Shown: positions 1 to 14,145, numbered from the stretch's first letter. The stretch: DNA of 64,000 bases from Astrothelium macrocarpum (GCA_021030915.1 JAGEMR010000127.1:20183-84182); one strand, 5' to 3'. Notes: generated by a model not told the origin, from the sequence alone. Numbers and translations are program-made.

Positions 1-3000
1 CCCATCCGCCCTCCACAAAGGACCCATTCACCCATTCCGTACAGTCGGTCATTATCTTACTAGGTCGCGTCCGCGCATACACTGGATCCGTGAAGATGCG
101 TGGTTCTGTTTCTCCCTCTCTTCGCACTTCCTGTAGCGCATAGAAATGCCCTACGAATCCCTGGCCTCTACTTGCCCGTACCACATTAACAGTGTGGGCA
201 CGTGCCGCATCCATCGCCTTCGCCCTCTTCTCCGGCATTCCCATCTGCTCATCCAGTGCGGCGTCGCAAAAGGCCACTACCGCGGGAAGTGCTGTCTGGA
301 TGATATCCACACGTCCCTTACGAAATGCACGCAGAGTTACTGTCTCCCATGATGGTGGTGAGTACTTGAAGTACAGACGTGCAGCAAGTTGAATGACGAG
401 CTGGACGGCTGTCTTCGGCGGGATGCCGTGATTGCTGAAAAAGGTGCTGTTGAGGGACGCAATTGTGAAGGTGGAAATTTCGCAGAGCAATGGCACTGCG
501 ATCTTGGTGTAGCACGTCTTTACAAAGCTAATGCGGGACTGTACAGTCGATGTGAGGTCAAATGCGAGCTCAGAAAATGGTGCAGGACGGTATGTGTGAT
601 ACCCATTCTTGACATGGCTGTCGCCGTTTGTGAGATGACTCAGGGGACTATGTTCTGCGAGACATTGACAGACATGCTCATTAAGCTGAACGAATGTGCC
701 GCCGTCTACCATGGAATGTTCTGCGACGAGGCCAGACACTCCATTCTCGCAGACAACGATTTGCACAGTCTTGTCACTCCAGCGATTTTCGGGGCCGCTG
801 AGAAACCACTGATTCCAGCGCTCGGATGAGTTATTTGGAGCGTCCTCATCGAGACAAACAATAAAGGCACACGTCTCGATCACATTTAGGGCAGTCTCGT
901 TGAGAGGACTGGTGGTCTTAAGTATATCTCGGTTCTGAATCCAATTAGATGCAGTATCTTACATAATGCGGCATTGTAAACATACCTTCGCCCAAGAATC
1001 TCTGTCATCAGCAGTCAAGGTTGCTACTGCTGTCTTTCTTTGATGGGTCATGTTCAGGATTGCGTCAAAGGTAGCTTCCAAGGTCTGGTATTTGACCGGT
1101 TCGCCATCTTGAACCAGTTCTACCTTGAAAATGTGCCCCCTTCTGAGAACTACCATAAAGTTATTACCTGGATATTTCTGCACTCGGTCAACAACGGCGT
1201 GTGGTTCGCGTATCGTGTTGAAGATCCACTCTGAAGCGCTCATACACAACGGGGTTTCTTTCAAATAGTCCAATGGTAGGTTGCCAGCCTCAAGGTTAAC
1301 CTTAAATTCATAGACCGCAGAAGAGATGATGGCTGCTTGACTGGCTTGGCTGTACTGTCCAGCTTTCATGACAATACCACCACCAAAATGTTGCAAAGGA
1401 TTAATTGGAGCTCGGAGATTTAGGTAAACGTGGCTTTTATAGAGATCATCCTGCCATGCATCTATTTTCGAGTCGGCCGCTCGTTGCAATAGACGATCAT
1501 GGAGCTGCTGACCAAGGCCATTGGGTTCCAAGAACTCTGAAATCGCGTCCCTAGTTCTAGTAATATCGCCTGGACTGCAAAATGGTTCTACGGCTTCCAG
1601 ATAGAGGTTCAAACTGTGTTCAAGTTGCGGAAGGGGTAGCTGTGGTAACGATGGGACGATTGCGTGTTCTCCATTGGTAGCCGCCAATGTGTGATCGATC
1701 ACTGTCTCCTTCCTCTGCTGTATGCCAAGTTGAGGATGCTCGACGATTAGGCTGGATCTTTTTAGGACTTTGTCTGAGAGCGCTTTTATACTAGGCATAT
1801 CCAAAATCTCGCTAGTTTGCAGAGCTGCTCGCAAAGATCCGCTAATCCAGTTCTTCAGCTCGATAGCAATCAATGAATCCAGGCCCAGCTCCGCCAGCGG
1901 AGTGTCCGGACTGATTTCACTTTGATCCCGCGCCATCAAAGCGGCTATCTTCTCGGCTATCGCGGAAGAGAAGATGTCCATTATGCAGTCAACATCCTTT
2001 GCTTCCGCGACAAGTTGCTCAATCTTCTTCGAAGACTTGGACTCTTGCCTCTGCGAGTCGACGTTGCTGGCGTACGGTAGAGTGCTGAACATGGGATTTC
2101 GTAATGTCGGTGTATCTCCTTGGGCACAGAGAGACTCTCGGTCAAGTCCAATCACGATCTGCTTGATCTGGTCCTTCCGCGCCTGAGGGCTTAGGGAGTA
2201 ACCCAACAAGGAAAGAAATTGAGAAATCTTGAGAGGGACACAACCAGTACGAAGCAAACCAGGGATCCGCTCTGGATGTAGAGCGATCACGTCTGAATCT
2301 TCAATCATGCCTAGGTTGAGTGAGATGTATTGTGTTGTTGAGGTCCTACGATTGTTGGCAAGATAATCCTGGAAAGCATTGCCAGCGGCATAATTAGACT
2401 GTCCTTTGTTGCCGATAATGTTCGTTACCGACGAGAGCATGATGAAGTGTTCTAAAGTGTCAATGTTCAGAGCATCAAGCAAATTTCGAGTTCCATCGAC
2501 CTTGGGCAATAATGCAGCTTTGAAGTCTGCGATAGTCATCTGATCAATCAGGCGGTCCTTTATATCATTAGCATCGTTCCGTCAAAGTTGTGCTGTAAAT
2601 AACGTACTTTCAGAACCATTGCTGCTTGAATAACTCCACGTACTGGTGGCAAGGTTGCTTGGCACGTTGTGACTATACTTTTTACTTGACCTGTATTTGT
2701 TATATCGCACTGGAAGGGGTGGACCTTTGCACCTTGTGATACAATGTCTGCAACCAATTCCGCATGCTCTTTGGCATCGAATGTTCGCCTGGAGAGAAGC
2801 ACTATGTGTCCCGCGCCGTGAGTGGCCAAAAATATAGCAATATGGCGGCCAAGATCACCTAACCCTCCAGCGATGATGTATGTAGCCTCACGGCTGAGAC
2901 TCAAGGGCTGAGTTCTGGGGACTGTAGCTTTCACCATAGTGTCAGCATCAGCTACCAGCACAACTTTCCCAGTGTGCTTTCTGCTCTGAATTAATCGAAA

Positions 3001-6000
3001 TGCGTGCTCTATGTTACCAACATCCATGTTGCTGATTGGTCGTATGTGCGTCAGGCTGCCTTCCGAGAACATAGTCATAATTGCACTCAATACCCTCTGG
3101 GTTTCGATTGGCCTGTGCTCGCTGAGGAGACTCAGATCAACCGAAGCGAAGGTCACATTCCTGTCGAAGACATCCATGCGTAATTGGCTCTTCTTGTAGA
3201 TGTCGGACTTGCCGATTTCGACGAATGTACCAAACCTGGAGATGCAGTTCCAAGTATTTTGCAAGGCTTCACCGGACAGAGAATTGAGCACCACATCGAC
3301 CCCTTTCCCATGAGTTAAGCGCATTATGGCTTTTGTAAATTGCCTCGTTCGACTAGAAAAAATACGATCCTTCGGAATCTGGTACTCATCCATCAGCAGC
3401 TGACGTTTCGCATTGCTGCTTACTGTGGCAAAAATATCGGCGCCAATTTGTTGCGCAAGCTTGATGGCAGCTTGCCCGACGCCACCAGAAGCCGCATGGA
3501 TCAAGATAGTCTGGCCTTCCTGTAATCGAGCAACGTTGACCAGACTGTAGTACGCTGTAGCAAATACTACTGGCACAGAAGCGGCTTCGGAGAAAGACAT
3601 GGTGGCGGGAATGTGGTGTGCATTATATGCTTGGACTTTAGATTGGCTTGCGAAAGGAGTGCCGCCAAAGGCACAGACGCGATCTCCGATTTTGAAAGAA
3701 TTGCAAAAGTCAGAACCAACAGCTGCTACAGTTCCAGCGCACTCGCCAACCATCCTGGTTCCTGGTTTCATCTGACCAAGCGAGATAAAGACGTCCTTGA
3801 AATTGACACCGCAGGCCATGACTTTGATCAAAAGCTCGTCTTTTCCAACCGGTTCTTTTGCGCTGTCATCATCAGTAAAAACACAAGAGTCGAGTAAGCC
3901 AGGCTTTTCTACGTGTAAGCGTAGAGGCCGATCTCGTTCATGAAATCGACTTGCTCCCGTCCTTGAACTTTCTCTACCGCTCGTCATAGCTATCGCATTG
4001 ACATCTTCAAGAGGCAACAATCTGGGGACGAAGACTTGACCATCTCGAAATGCATATTCCATGTCCACGGATTCCTTACCTCCAACACCGCTTTTCGACA
4101 AGCATATCTGTAAAGTGTTCGAGATTGCGTGAACGAGCACGGAATGATCCGCTGAAAGTTCTTCTTGGATGTCGAAGAGCAGGAGCTTTAGTGCCACATT
4201 TTCAGTGCGAGCTATTCGCGCAAAGCCCGTGACCAAACCCTTTTGGGCATTGACGCATTCATCTGGACCGTGGCCGCCAGTGATCCACATAATACGAGAA
4301 GCCCTGTTGACCAGAGCAGAGATTCGGTCAAAAGTTTCTGGGCGTGGGTTGAGGAGCAGAGGTTCGTCACCTAGGTCCATAATAAGATGAATTGAATCAT
4401 CAGCATCTTCTGTTGGTAACCACGAGGCAAAGGTAGTCAAGGCTCCATTATTGCCAAGCTCTGCAACGAGATCTCCTACCAGGTTGTAATCAGGGGAAGA
4501 TGGATTGTTTCCTACAAGGATCTTGATTGACTGGTAGTCTTGGGACCCGTTCTCCATTTTCGGGCTGGATATCATAAGGGAGGACCTGTGCGCATAACCC
4601 TCTATGTCGTCCATTACAATCTCGGTACCATTGAATCCGGCTTCACTCAGAACGTCATTCCACTGTGTAGTTGCCAGAAGTGGGCCTTCTTTTCTCCCGT
4701 CGTCGACGCCTACCCACCAACCGGGGAGCAAGCCGAATATCATCATGCATGGCGGAGTGAGATTTACAATCTCTAGGAGGGCAAGTCGTCCATCAGGCTT
4801 CAAGAGCTTACGCACATTCGCCAGAGTCACGCCTAAATACTTCGTCGCATGAATGACATTCGAGGCAACCACGAGATCGTATGATGCCTCCGCAAATCCT
4901 TGTTGCACAGGGTCTTGCTCGATGTCCAACGTCCGAAAATGTACCAGCTCTCTCCACTTTTCAAATTTTGACTGCACTTGGTTAAAAAATCCAGATGAGA
5001 TATCTGTATAATCGTATCTCTCAAAGAACAAGCCCGCATTATCTGCATGTGCCGTCAATAAAGGTAAGGTCGTTCCACCAGTACCAGCACCGATCTCCAA
5101 GACCTTGAGGTAAGGCTTCTTAAAGGCAAGCTCTTTTAGATACCCAATCAAATGAGAATAACAGCGAACAGAGGAATCGTCTGCATATACACGGTATAGA
5201 AGGCCTTTCTCTAGCATGACAGACAATGGTTCTGTTTTTCCAGCAATCATTCCTAATAGTTGAGGCCCGATTCGAGAAATCATTTCGCCTTCTACTCCTG
5301 CTTCCTCTTTTGTATATCCGATTTCTTCGTTGTAGCTAGTCGAGAGGATCTCTGTACAGGCGCTTGAATTTACATAACCTTTCATCCATTCCACTAACAT
5401 TCGATGATGCTTTGCAGGTACGGCAGTGTTGTGCTGTGCGAGTTGCTCAAGAAAGGACTTCATATACAGTGAGGCTGATTGCCTCATTAACCTTTCTTTG
5501 GTTTCCGCCGACATGCCGCAAAGTAAGGTTTCGGGCTGTCTAGAAGGCTTGAAAGGCTGGTTAAGCGTAATGTCAGGCCTCCATTGCATTTCGTATGTAA
5601 TGAGACGCTGGAACGACTTGGATTCGTCTTCCGGGGTTTCTCCCATTCCGCACAGCTCACCATTTGTGATGCTGACTACAGGATTCATGTCGCAATTACT
5701 ACCGCGTTGAAAAACAGTTGTGTTCACCGTAGCAGAGCGGTGGCCTAACGCATCAAGCCTTGTTCTTACTTGTAGCTCAGCGCCAGGCTCGCTCAATATT
5801 GATGCCGAAATAGAGATTTGATCTATTGACACAGGCATGATGGATCCGCATGAGTACTGACGTAGATACAGGGGTAGATTTGCCTGGAAGATGATGTCCA
5901 GGGTGGTCGGATGAATTAGATGCGGCTGCAGAAACCCTGATGGCATAAAGTCCGCAATGTTGGGAATTCTTACAACGCCTGTGGCCTCGCAACTATGAAT

Positions 6001-9000
6001 ACGAAGGTCCTGCAACATTGCAAATGATGGCCCATAGACATTACCGATAGACTTGCATTCGTCATAGAAGCCTTGGTTGTCAAGGATCTCTGAACCAACA
6101 GTATTAAGCGGACCAGGACGATGTCTCCAATTATCAAGCACGACAGAGTCTTCAGGGAGTACTTGCATGTCATCTCCTGTACTTTTGAACTCAACTCCGA
6201 TGGCTCCTTGACAATGTTCCGTCCAAACACCATCTTGCGATATGGACGATATGCGAAACTCTTCCCAGCCGATGAAAAGCTTATCACTCAAGCTGTGTGC
6301 CGATCTTAAGTTGAGCTGAATCTCAATTTTGCCTGGAGAGTCTGGTATTACAAGCGCCTTGGAGAAGGAGATATTCCGAAGTAAGTATTCAGAGGGAACG
6401 GCTGTCACGGCACGAAATCTCAGAACTTGACGCATAGCCTCAATTGCCATACAGAGATATCCCGAGCCTGGAAATACTGTAAGCTGATCGACGATATGAT
6501 GGCGCAGCCACGGCAAGCGGTCCTCGCTTAGTATGTTACACCAGCTTGGTTCATTAGGTGAGCTTCCTACAACCCTCAGCCCGAGCAAATCATGGTATGG
6601 AAACTGACGAAATCGGTGTTCCCTACTGAGCCGAGACTCGTGCCAGTATCGACGTGTATGATCCCACACATACGAAGGCAGGCCGTGAAGAACGGAGAGG
6701 GGCTGAACATGGTTACAAAGTGTTCGAAGATGGTCCAATCTCGTCGAGTGTCCCAGTTGCCACATTTTGGCCACAGTATCAAATATAGATACCATGGCAT
6801 CTTGCTTACGGACGAGGGTAGGAATGTACAATTGCTTAGCCGAAACAGTTCCCTGAGAGGCAACAGTCTGCCGCACGGCTCCAGCAAGCGCACTGTGCGG
6901 TCCAATCTCAATAAAGGCACGTGTAGAGTCTGCGCCAGAGGACAAGCCAAGATATTGAGACAGGCATTGCAAGGCATCCGAAAATCGAACTTTAGAGACA
7001 AGATTCTCGACCCAATACTCTGATCCAAAGCCTTCCGATTTTTCCATTCCTGAGACGGAGGATATAAACCTCACCGCATTTCCAGTGGTACTGGTCGCAA
7101 GGTCTGTGAGCCGCTGTGAATAATCGTTTGCAACCCTCTGCATTTGCGGGGAATGGTAAGCCACGTCAACCTTGAGGACTCGACAAAATATAGATTTGCC
7201 TTCAAGAATTGATTGAAGTTCGTTCACAGCTGCAACATCGCCAGATACTGTAGTGCTGCCTGGACTGTTGGCACAGGCAATAGAGAGATTCCCTTTTGTA
7301 GGCGGGATCTGAGAGAGAACAGCAGAAAGCTCATTTTCGCCAAGACCAACTGCAATCATCCCGCCCTTGGGGATACCCTCCTCCGATTTTAACTTTCCCG
7401 CAATAAAGCCCCTGTTATACGAGACCTTGAGAGCGTCCGCATGGCTCAGCCTACCGGCAGCATAAGCTGCTGCAATTTCACCGCTGGAGTGACCAAGCAC
7501 TGCATCAGGCACAATTCCAAGCGAAAGCATTAGATCCACCAATCCGATCTGAAGCGAAGTTACAGTAGGTTGTGCAACAGCGCTTTCATCAATCCGAGAA
7601 GCAGGATATTCGGAAAGCAAATCCCCAATCAAACTCGTATTTGAGCCGAAGCTACGTAGAATTGCATCGGATTTTAGCAGTGATTCCGTAAATTTCGACT
7701 GCGCTGACATCAACTCGCGACCCATGCCAACCCATTGACTTCCTTGCCCAGTGAATATAAATGCGGTACGAATATTGTGTGAAGATTTGTTGACATGGAC
7801 TGGAATTTGACTAAGGGCCCTGGTTAGATCCTCTGAGGTTGGGATAGTATGACTCCACCGCCACTGCATGAAAGAGCGCCGTGCGCAAAGAGTATATGAG
7901 AGGTTTTCAAGACCTTTCCGATCGATCTCGCGGTCTTGAATCCATTGCTTCAAACGATCAACCATGCTGAGCAATGATTTTTCAGATTTGGCGCTCAGGA
8001 CCAAAAGATTCGGGCTCGCTCTTGGCTTAAACCTCTGGTCCTCGTCTTCCATGAACTCCCGACTGATGCCATCACCTGCGTTGATATGATGAATTCCATT
8101 CACCTTATTGGTACCATTGAGTCCATCAATATCGTTGATGCTTGTAAATCCATTCATCTTGTGCGCCGCCCCAGCTTTGTTGGTCGCATTGGGCCCGGTA
8201 GTCCCTCCCGCCTTATTGAAAAAGCGCTGAATGAAATGCCCCTCTGCATCTAATGATTTGCGTAAAACTCCTTGCATAGCAGTGTGAAAAGCTGTCGGGA
8301 CCGACGACAAGATCGCATGCCCATTGGTGCCTCCGTAGCCAAAGCTATTCACGGATGCAAATCGCAGCTCATTATGACGTAGGGGCCAAGGCTCAAGCCG
8401 GCGGGGAATCTAGAATTAGGATCAGCACGATTGTGTTGTGTATGATAATCAGTAGGTCCACGAACATGGATATTACATCTTCTGAGATCAATACTTGGCT
8501 TCAATCCTTCGAGATGTAGATTAGGTGGAATTTCCCCTTTTTCAAGGATTAACACAGTTTTGATGAGTCCAGCCAAACCACTCGTGCTCTCAAGATGTCC
8601 AATATTCGGTTTGACTGACCCAACCACTAAAGGGTAATCGGAAGCCCTGTTGTCGCAAAAGACGTTGGAAATAGACTGTATCTCGATTGTGTCACCAACA
8701 ACAGTTCCGGTTCCATGTGCCTCCACGTAGCCAATGTCTTTTGGATCAAGGCCTACTCGAGAATATACGGAACGAATGAGGTCTTGCTGGGCTTCTCCAT
8801 TTGGGACAAATATACCAGACGTCTTGCCATCTTGATTAAGGCCTGTACCGTGGATTACAGCTCGTATGCTGTCACCATCTTGGATTGCAGTGTCGAGACG
8901 CTTCAGGACGAGGCATGCAGCTCCCTCTCCACGGCCGTAGCCTGAACCTCGGCTATCGAATGAGAAGCAACGACCGTTATCATTAAGGATGCTATCGTAG

Positions 9001-9706
9001 TCATTTCTCTGAGACTGAAATTGTGCAAAGAGGGGCCCTACTTTAATCTTGACATTGGAATCATCTGATCAGGAGAAAGGATAAGATTAGTCCCGCCAAC
9101 AAGCGCCATCCTTGACTCTCCTGCTTGTAAGCTCTGACATGCTTGATGCAGGACGACCAAACTACCGGAACAACCAGTATCGATTGTCATTGATGGCCCT
9201 TTCAAATCAAAAATATGTGAGATACGGTTTGAAAGAATTGCCTCTCCAGTTCCCAGCATATGGTATTTGGCAATGTTATTAGGATCTTTGAACATTAGCC
9301 GTTCGTAGTCCCGGCTGAAGATTGCTACGTAGACAGCCGTATTTGAGCCTCGAACATCATTTATCGGTATTCCAGCATCCTCAAGAGCCTCGTATGCCGT
9401 CTCAAGCTGGAGCCGTTGCTGCGGGTCCATAGCTTGGGCCTCAGCGGAAGAGATACCAAAAAACACAGGATCGAAGAACGATATGTCTTCATTTAGGAAA
9501 TGGCCTCCGCAGTGATTCATAACCCCATTTACGTTGGGCTCAGGATGATAGAAGGATTTCCAGTCGAAGCGCTCAGGCGGAACCTTAGACCAAGCATCGC
9601 GCCCTTCAGAAAGCATTGACCAAAGTTTCTCCGGACTATCAGCTCCTCCTGGGAAACGACAACTCATCCCAACAATGGCGAACATCTTCGCAACATCTCC
9701 AGTCAT
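1..9706 (-). CDS. Highly reducing polyketide synthase with C-terminal carnitine acyltransferase domain (partial, runs off left edge)
   Basis: Exons on the minus strand: 9706-9042, 8991-8466, 8409-2608, 2557-986, 934-<1, giving >3166 residues with phase-consistent GT-AG introns of 50-56 nt. Approximate domains: KS 8-430 (DTGCSGSL, Cys179; EAHGTGT; NIGHLE), MAT (FTGQGSQWVG ~616; GHSSGE ~705), DH (HHIVDQLTVFPGSGYL ~1035; HPTTLD ~1231), C-methyltransferase (LEIGAGTGGTT ~1505; NVIHAT), ER (FKDVFISLGQM ~1942; HAASGGVGQ ~2035), KR (GGLGDLGR ~2245; SNYAAGN ~2389), ACP (LGLDSL Ser ~2556), then a choline/carnitine acyltransferase domain from ~2650 with the catalytic His in AEHSMVDG (~2922). All key residues are present, so a fully reducing, methylating synthase is expected. 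In the known family the cAT domain releases the chain by esterifying it to a small alcohol. The last residues of cAT lie outside the window. The product is unknown. Confidence 0.93.
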
Positions 9707-11137
9707 AATGGGTAAGAATTTGGTAATGGGCAGGCCTAGAAAAGAAGTCTCGTATCAGTGGAAAAAAAAAAAAAAGAGAAGGCCCTTTGGAAAGATACGT
9801 AAGATACTGACCAGTCTAATCTGTATCGTTTTATTGCCCAAGCGTATAAACGTTTAGACGACCAACATCCCTTCATCCCGTTTCAGAGGTGTAGAACTGG
9901 AACGTAGTGGTAATTTAGAAACTGCTATACTTATCCTTGGCTGTTTTTCGTACATCGAGCTAAGTAATCGTTTGCATATACCATGATTCTTTGACATAGG
10001 GGTGCAGTAGTCCGAAACTGGCGCGAAGCCCATCCTCCGATAGTTTACGAAACGGACATACCACTTACCGTGATTCAATTTAAGATTACGAGTGGGTATC
10101 TGAGACGCCAAATACAAGGATTTTGGTCTAGTTATCCCACGTTTTGAGCCCTCGTAAGCGAGCGTGATCGCGATACAATTACTGCTGGACGTGCCATTAG
10201 TTATTGCCAGGGTAGAAGTGAACCAAGATTAGCCAGCTTCCACAAATGTTCAGCAGTAAGGGTTACTTGATTTCCTTTATCGTGTCGGGAGTGAAGGCTC
10301 CCACTGCAACTGGTAGCTGCATCTTGCCGCGTTTGGACATTTTTGCGTGGGGAGCACTGGGAGAGGTTATGAAGTTCATGCTGTGCTGATTACGAGTGCC
10401 AAGAATAGGCGAGTAAAGCGAAGATGGAGCGCATCGAGGGCTTGCAAATGATCTGGCCTGCATAAACAAGAAGGGAGCTCCAGGTCAAGGATTCTGCATC
10501 TTTCAAAACACAGCAAGCCACTCTGAGCTACGCATCTGTAGAGTAAACCGATGGCATGTCATGGTCTCGATCTGCAATATCAGAGAAGATTTCTGGCTAT
10601 TTTAAAGCGTGTCTGTCGGTCGTGCTCATGCCAGGTATTGGCTGCACTGTTTCCCGGAGGTGAGATTTTCGTTGGAGCCAAGTTCGGCATCCGCACGGTC
10701 CGATGTGGTTGGCGCAGTCTGAACTTTATTTGCACTTTGATATCTATCAATCAAGCCGCCGGGACCTGCATTGAACTGATCGACAGATTCTTTCGCCTAC
10801 GTTTCACGCGCCGATCAGTATTCGTGTCGCATTCAACCCTCGCAATCATTTTCGTTGAAGAATGTATCTGTCCCAGGCAACTAGGGCACATGCAGCGCTT
10901 CAATACCTTTTGCCGCAGATATCAACTCACTTATGCTATCAACTGCGATGCCTATCCTGATCCAGTGCAGGACAACGCATAAGCCGTGTTCGCATCAGGC
11001 TGCCATAGATCTCAGCAGTTGCTGATGTCGTAACTTTGACTGGGCCGGTTCCTGTTGATATATGCCCAATGAGGATCAAGGAGAGATGTACAAGACATTT
11101 TCCTATATTGTACGCGTAAGCCAGTACGACTTTTACC
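9707..11137. other. Intergenic region between PKS and MFS transporter
   Basis: No supported gene. A run of about 13 A on the plus strand near 9762-9775 reads as a poly(dT) tract just upstream of the PKS start codon, a common fungal promoter element. Open frames here (for example 10551-10982 plus and 10263-10469 minus) show no recognisable domain or convincing splice-linked extension. A decayed gene cannot be excluded. Confidence 0.5.
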
Positions 11138-13054
11138 CTATTTGCTAATCCTCTTCCACTCCATGCCGAAACTACAAAGAAAAGCTAATCCGGCCGCACC
11201 GATTGGCAGAATAAACGTCCTCGAAAGCGCATAACTATACGCCTCTATCACAACATTCGCGAGCTCCGTAGGCACAGCCTTCGTAATATTCGTGGCACCG
11301 GAGGCTAAAACAGCATGTGGATCAGGGATCTGGGGGACGGCTTCTAAACGCCGGACTAGTTCATTGCTAAGCACGTTTTGGCCGACGCTGACTGCCAGTG
11401 CTCCACCCAATGCTTGAAAGAAGACCAGGAGCGCATTTCCCGTCGGTAGATCCTTGGCGTCGAGCACAACTTGCAATGCAGAGTAGGGGATCTGGAAGGT
11501 TAGGCCAAAGCCGATGCCAGTAAGCAATTGATAGCCAAACCACTGCGCCACACCACTTTTGGTCCTTAATGTGTGAATCAAGGCCGACCCGACGGTAAAC
11601 AGGGCAGATCCAATAGTCATAAATGGGACGTAATAGCCAAAAATGGAGATGAGGGCGCTACTCACCACGGCTGAGATGACCATGGTCGCGAGATAGGGGA
11701 GAAGACGAATGCCGGAAATTGAGGCTGATACGCCATCCACTGCTTGGAAATAGAGTGGGAGATAGTAAATGTGTGTATCGATGGCCATGTTGAGGAAACA
11801 CACAAACAAGCTACCAAATAATACCGTTGGCTGGGAGAGTATATGCCATGGTATAAGCGCCCTAAAATACGGCGTTAATATCCTGACAGCAACAAGTTTA
11901 GTCTAGAAGCTCTTACTCTTGTTTTTGTTTGAGCTGAATGGCAAGAAAAACCGCGAGGCACACCGCAGAACCAAGCAAGCAGCCCAAAACCTGCGAAGAA
12001 TCCCAAGTGTAGTCCAGACCCCCCCATTTCAAGGCCAGAAGGACTAGCACCGCAGTCAGTATTGACAGAGTGACACCAGGTATGTCAAGTCTGCGCAGCT
12101 TAGTCCAGACTCGAAGATCCGATCCCTGCGGCGGATGGTAGGAGTCAATCAATACGGCGCTGATTATTACGGTCAATGCGCCGCAAGCTGTTGATTGTTA
12201 ATCTCATTAACTATCTTGGAGTTGCGAATGGAGCGAAGACTGACGAAGATTTAGATAGAAGCAGAATCTCCAAGTCAGTTTTTTCGAATCGGTGAACAGG
12301 CCCCCTAAAGTCGGACCTGCTACAGCTGCAACGCCGTACATGCTCATGATGATCGACATATACAGCGGCCTCTTTACAAGTGGAACCAGATGGGTACCCA
12401 GTGCCAGTGCTCCAGCACAGATACCAGCCGCTCCAGATCCAGAGAGAGCGCGTCCAAAGATGAATACAGCGGAAGTAGGAGCTGTCGCGCAGATGGTAGA
12501 GCCAGTTTCGAAGATCAAAAGAGCCACTAGAAAGACCTTTTTTAAGCTGCAGAAGGTATAGACCTTGCCATAGAATGGTTGGAGAGCCATGAGGGTTAGG
12601 AGGTAAGCAGAACCATACCATCCAACGTCCTCCTCAAAGTCAGCATGACAATCATCGCACCAAAATATGGGAGAAAAAGCATGACTTAGCTGGCATACAT
12701 TAAGACTGTTAAACTGGGAAGTCATTTTGGGGATTGCCGTGCCTGAAGTGCCCATTAATAGAGTTTTCTACACAGCCTGCACATCCAAGCCAAGAGCCCG
12801 GACTTACCTATGACGCTGGTATCCAATGAGACCATAAACATAGCAAGCATGAGCGCCAGTGTCAGAGCAACAAGTTTAATACCGCGAGGATATTCGCCCC
12901 TGTCCTGTTTTGGATGTTCTTCTTTGACCTTCACTCCTTGTGCATCATCAGGATTGAACAACTCTGCTCGCTCCATGGAGTCTTCGGAACGCTCCTCAGG
13001 CTCTTGACACGTAGTACTGCTATCCACGAAATTGAGTTCACTTTTTCCCTCCAT
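11138..13054 (-). CDS. MFS multidrug/toxin efflux pump, DHA2 (14-TM) type
   Basis: Spliced from five exons: 13054-12808, 12742-12699, 12632-12245, 12187-11917, 11861-11138 (557 residues). Introns are 55-66 nt and all joins keep frame. A cytosolic acidic N-terminus (~65 residues) precedes the first membrane helix. Typical motifs after joining: VSLDTSVIG then TAIPKMTSQF, EDVGWYGSAYLL, GRALSGSGAAGI, the antiporter motif AVAGPTLGGLFTD, and LTWRFCFYLNLPCGAL. The C-terminal half is strongly hydrophobic. This is the family of export pumps found in mycotoxin and polyketide clusters. Being the next gene on the same strand as the PKS, it is the likely exporter or self-protection pump for that product; this role is inferred from position only. 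Confidence 0.9.
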
Positions 13055-14145
13055 CGGTGCTCCTAGCGTGGTTGTTACGGGTGATAAGTGAAGTAGTCAA
13101 GAGCCGTGGAGACCGTTTCAAGTTCAATCCTCGTGTACCTCTTCTAGATTGTCTGAGCCAACAGGTCAATCTCAGCCAGAGCATAAATGTTCGCAAGAGG
13201 TGCAAGACTCCGAAAGCAGAGATATTGATGTAGAGTTTAGTTGCACGACGGGACGTTATATTACTACCGGTCCACAGTCGCGAGATCGGCGGATTGCACA
13301 ATCTGAATAAATATCCAGGAAATATTCTAACTTCTGATAGGTTCTTGGAAAATTTAATTCGGTAACAGGTCGGCACCATGGTAGTCATTTTATTGAACAT
13401 GCTAGTAGTCTATCGGAACAGCTATGCAGCAACTATGCTCTAAATGGATGACGCTCGAGCCCGTTTGCAGCGATAGTTTTCGATAATGCAGGAATAGATC
13501 GGGCAACGCAACGGGGCTCACCTTAGCCTCGCGTCCTTCAGCTTGCACCACTGTCCAACAACATTGCAGCGAACGTACAAATAATCTTCACTTCCTCATA
13601 GATGTCTAATGTACTCCGTATACAACTGTCAAATCAAGAGCTTGCAAAGTTACTGCTTACGTCCCATCTACAGTGAAACCTTTGTTTTCTAGCGTACTCA
13701 GACGATGGGGGAAATCGTGGTGGATTATCAATTGGCAGCGTTTCTAAACTCAAGTTCAACAGTAGACTTAATTTTACTTCTAGTAGAATTCCATCGGTAG
13801 CTAAAAGTTACGAACGGTTGTTAAGTTAGCTGGGATCATTGTGCAGAAGCACAAGATATTCCACTTAGTGCAGGCGCTCTTGCGTTAGAAATTACCAAAA
13901 TTGCGTTCGTGTCGAAGTGTATTGCCAATTATCATGTCTGTCGAACTTCTGATTTGGATGAGCTAAATGAGTAATAGGGTGGATGTATGGCTCAAATTTG
14001 AGTAGACTGAAGCACGAAATGCCCAAATCCAACTAGGTACCTGCTCATCAAGGTTTTGGCTGATATTCTGTTAAAATTTGATCCTCCAATTTTACTACCA
14101 AACATACAATATATATTCAATTTAAAAGCACAGACTTTTTACTAT
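13055..14145. other. Intergenic region upstream of MFS gene and tRNA
   Basis: No supported coding sequence. It becomes AT-rich towards 14,100. It should hold the promoter of the MFS transporter (minus strand). I see no clear regulator-binding palindrome. Confidence 0.5.

Noticed and set aside
389..829. 146-codon plus-strand frame at the left edge
   Set aside because: Antisense to the carnitine-acyltransferase exon of the PKS, which has the catalytic His motif and clear continuity.
10551..10982. 143-codon Cys/Arg/Phe-rich plus-strand frame, first suspected to be a zinc-finger regulator of the PKS cluster
   Set aside because: Cysteine spacing does not fit Zn2Cys6 or C2H2; the opposite strand gave only short Cys-containing frames with stops.
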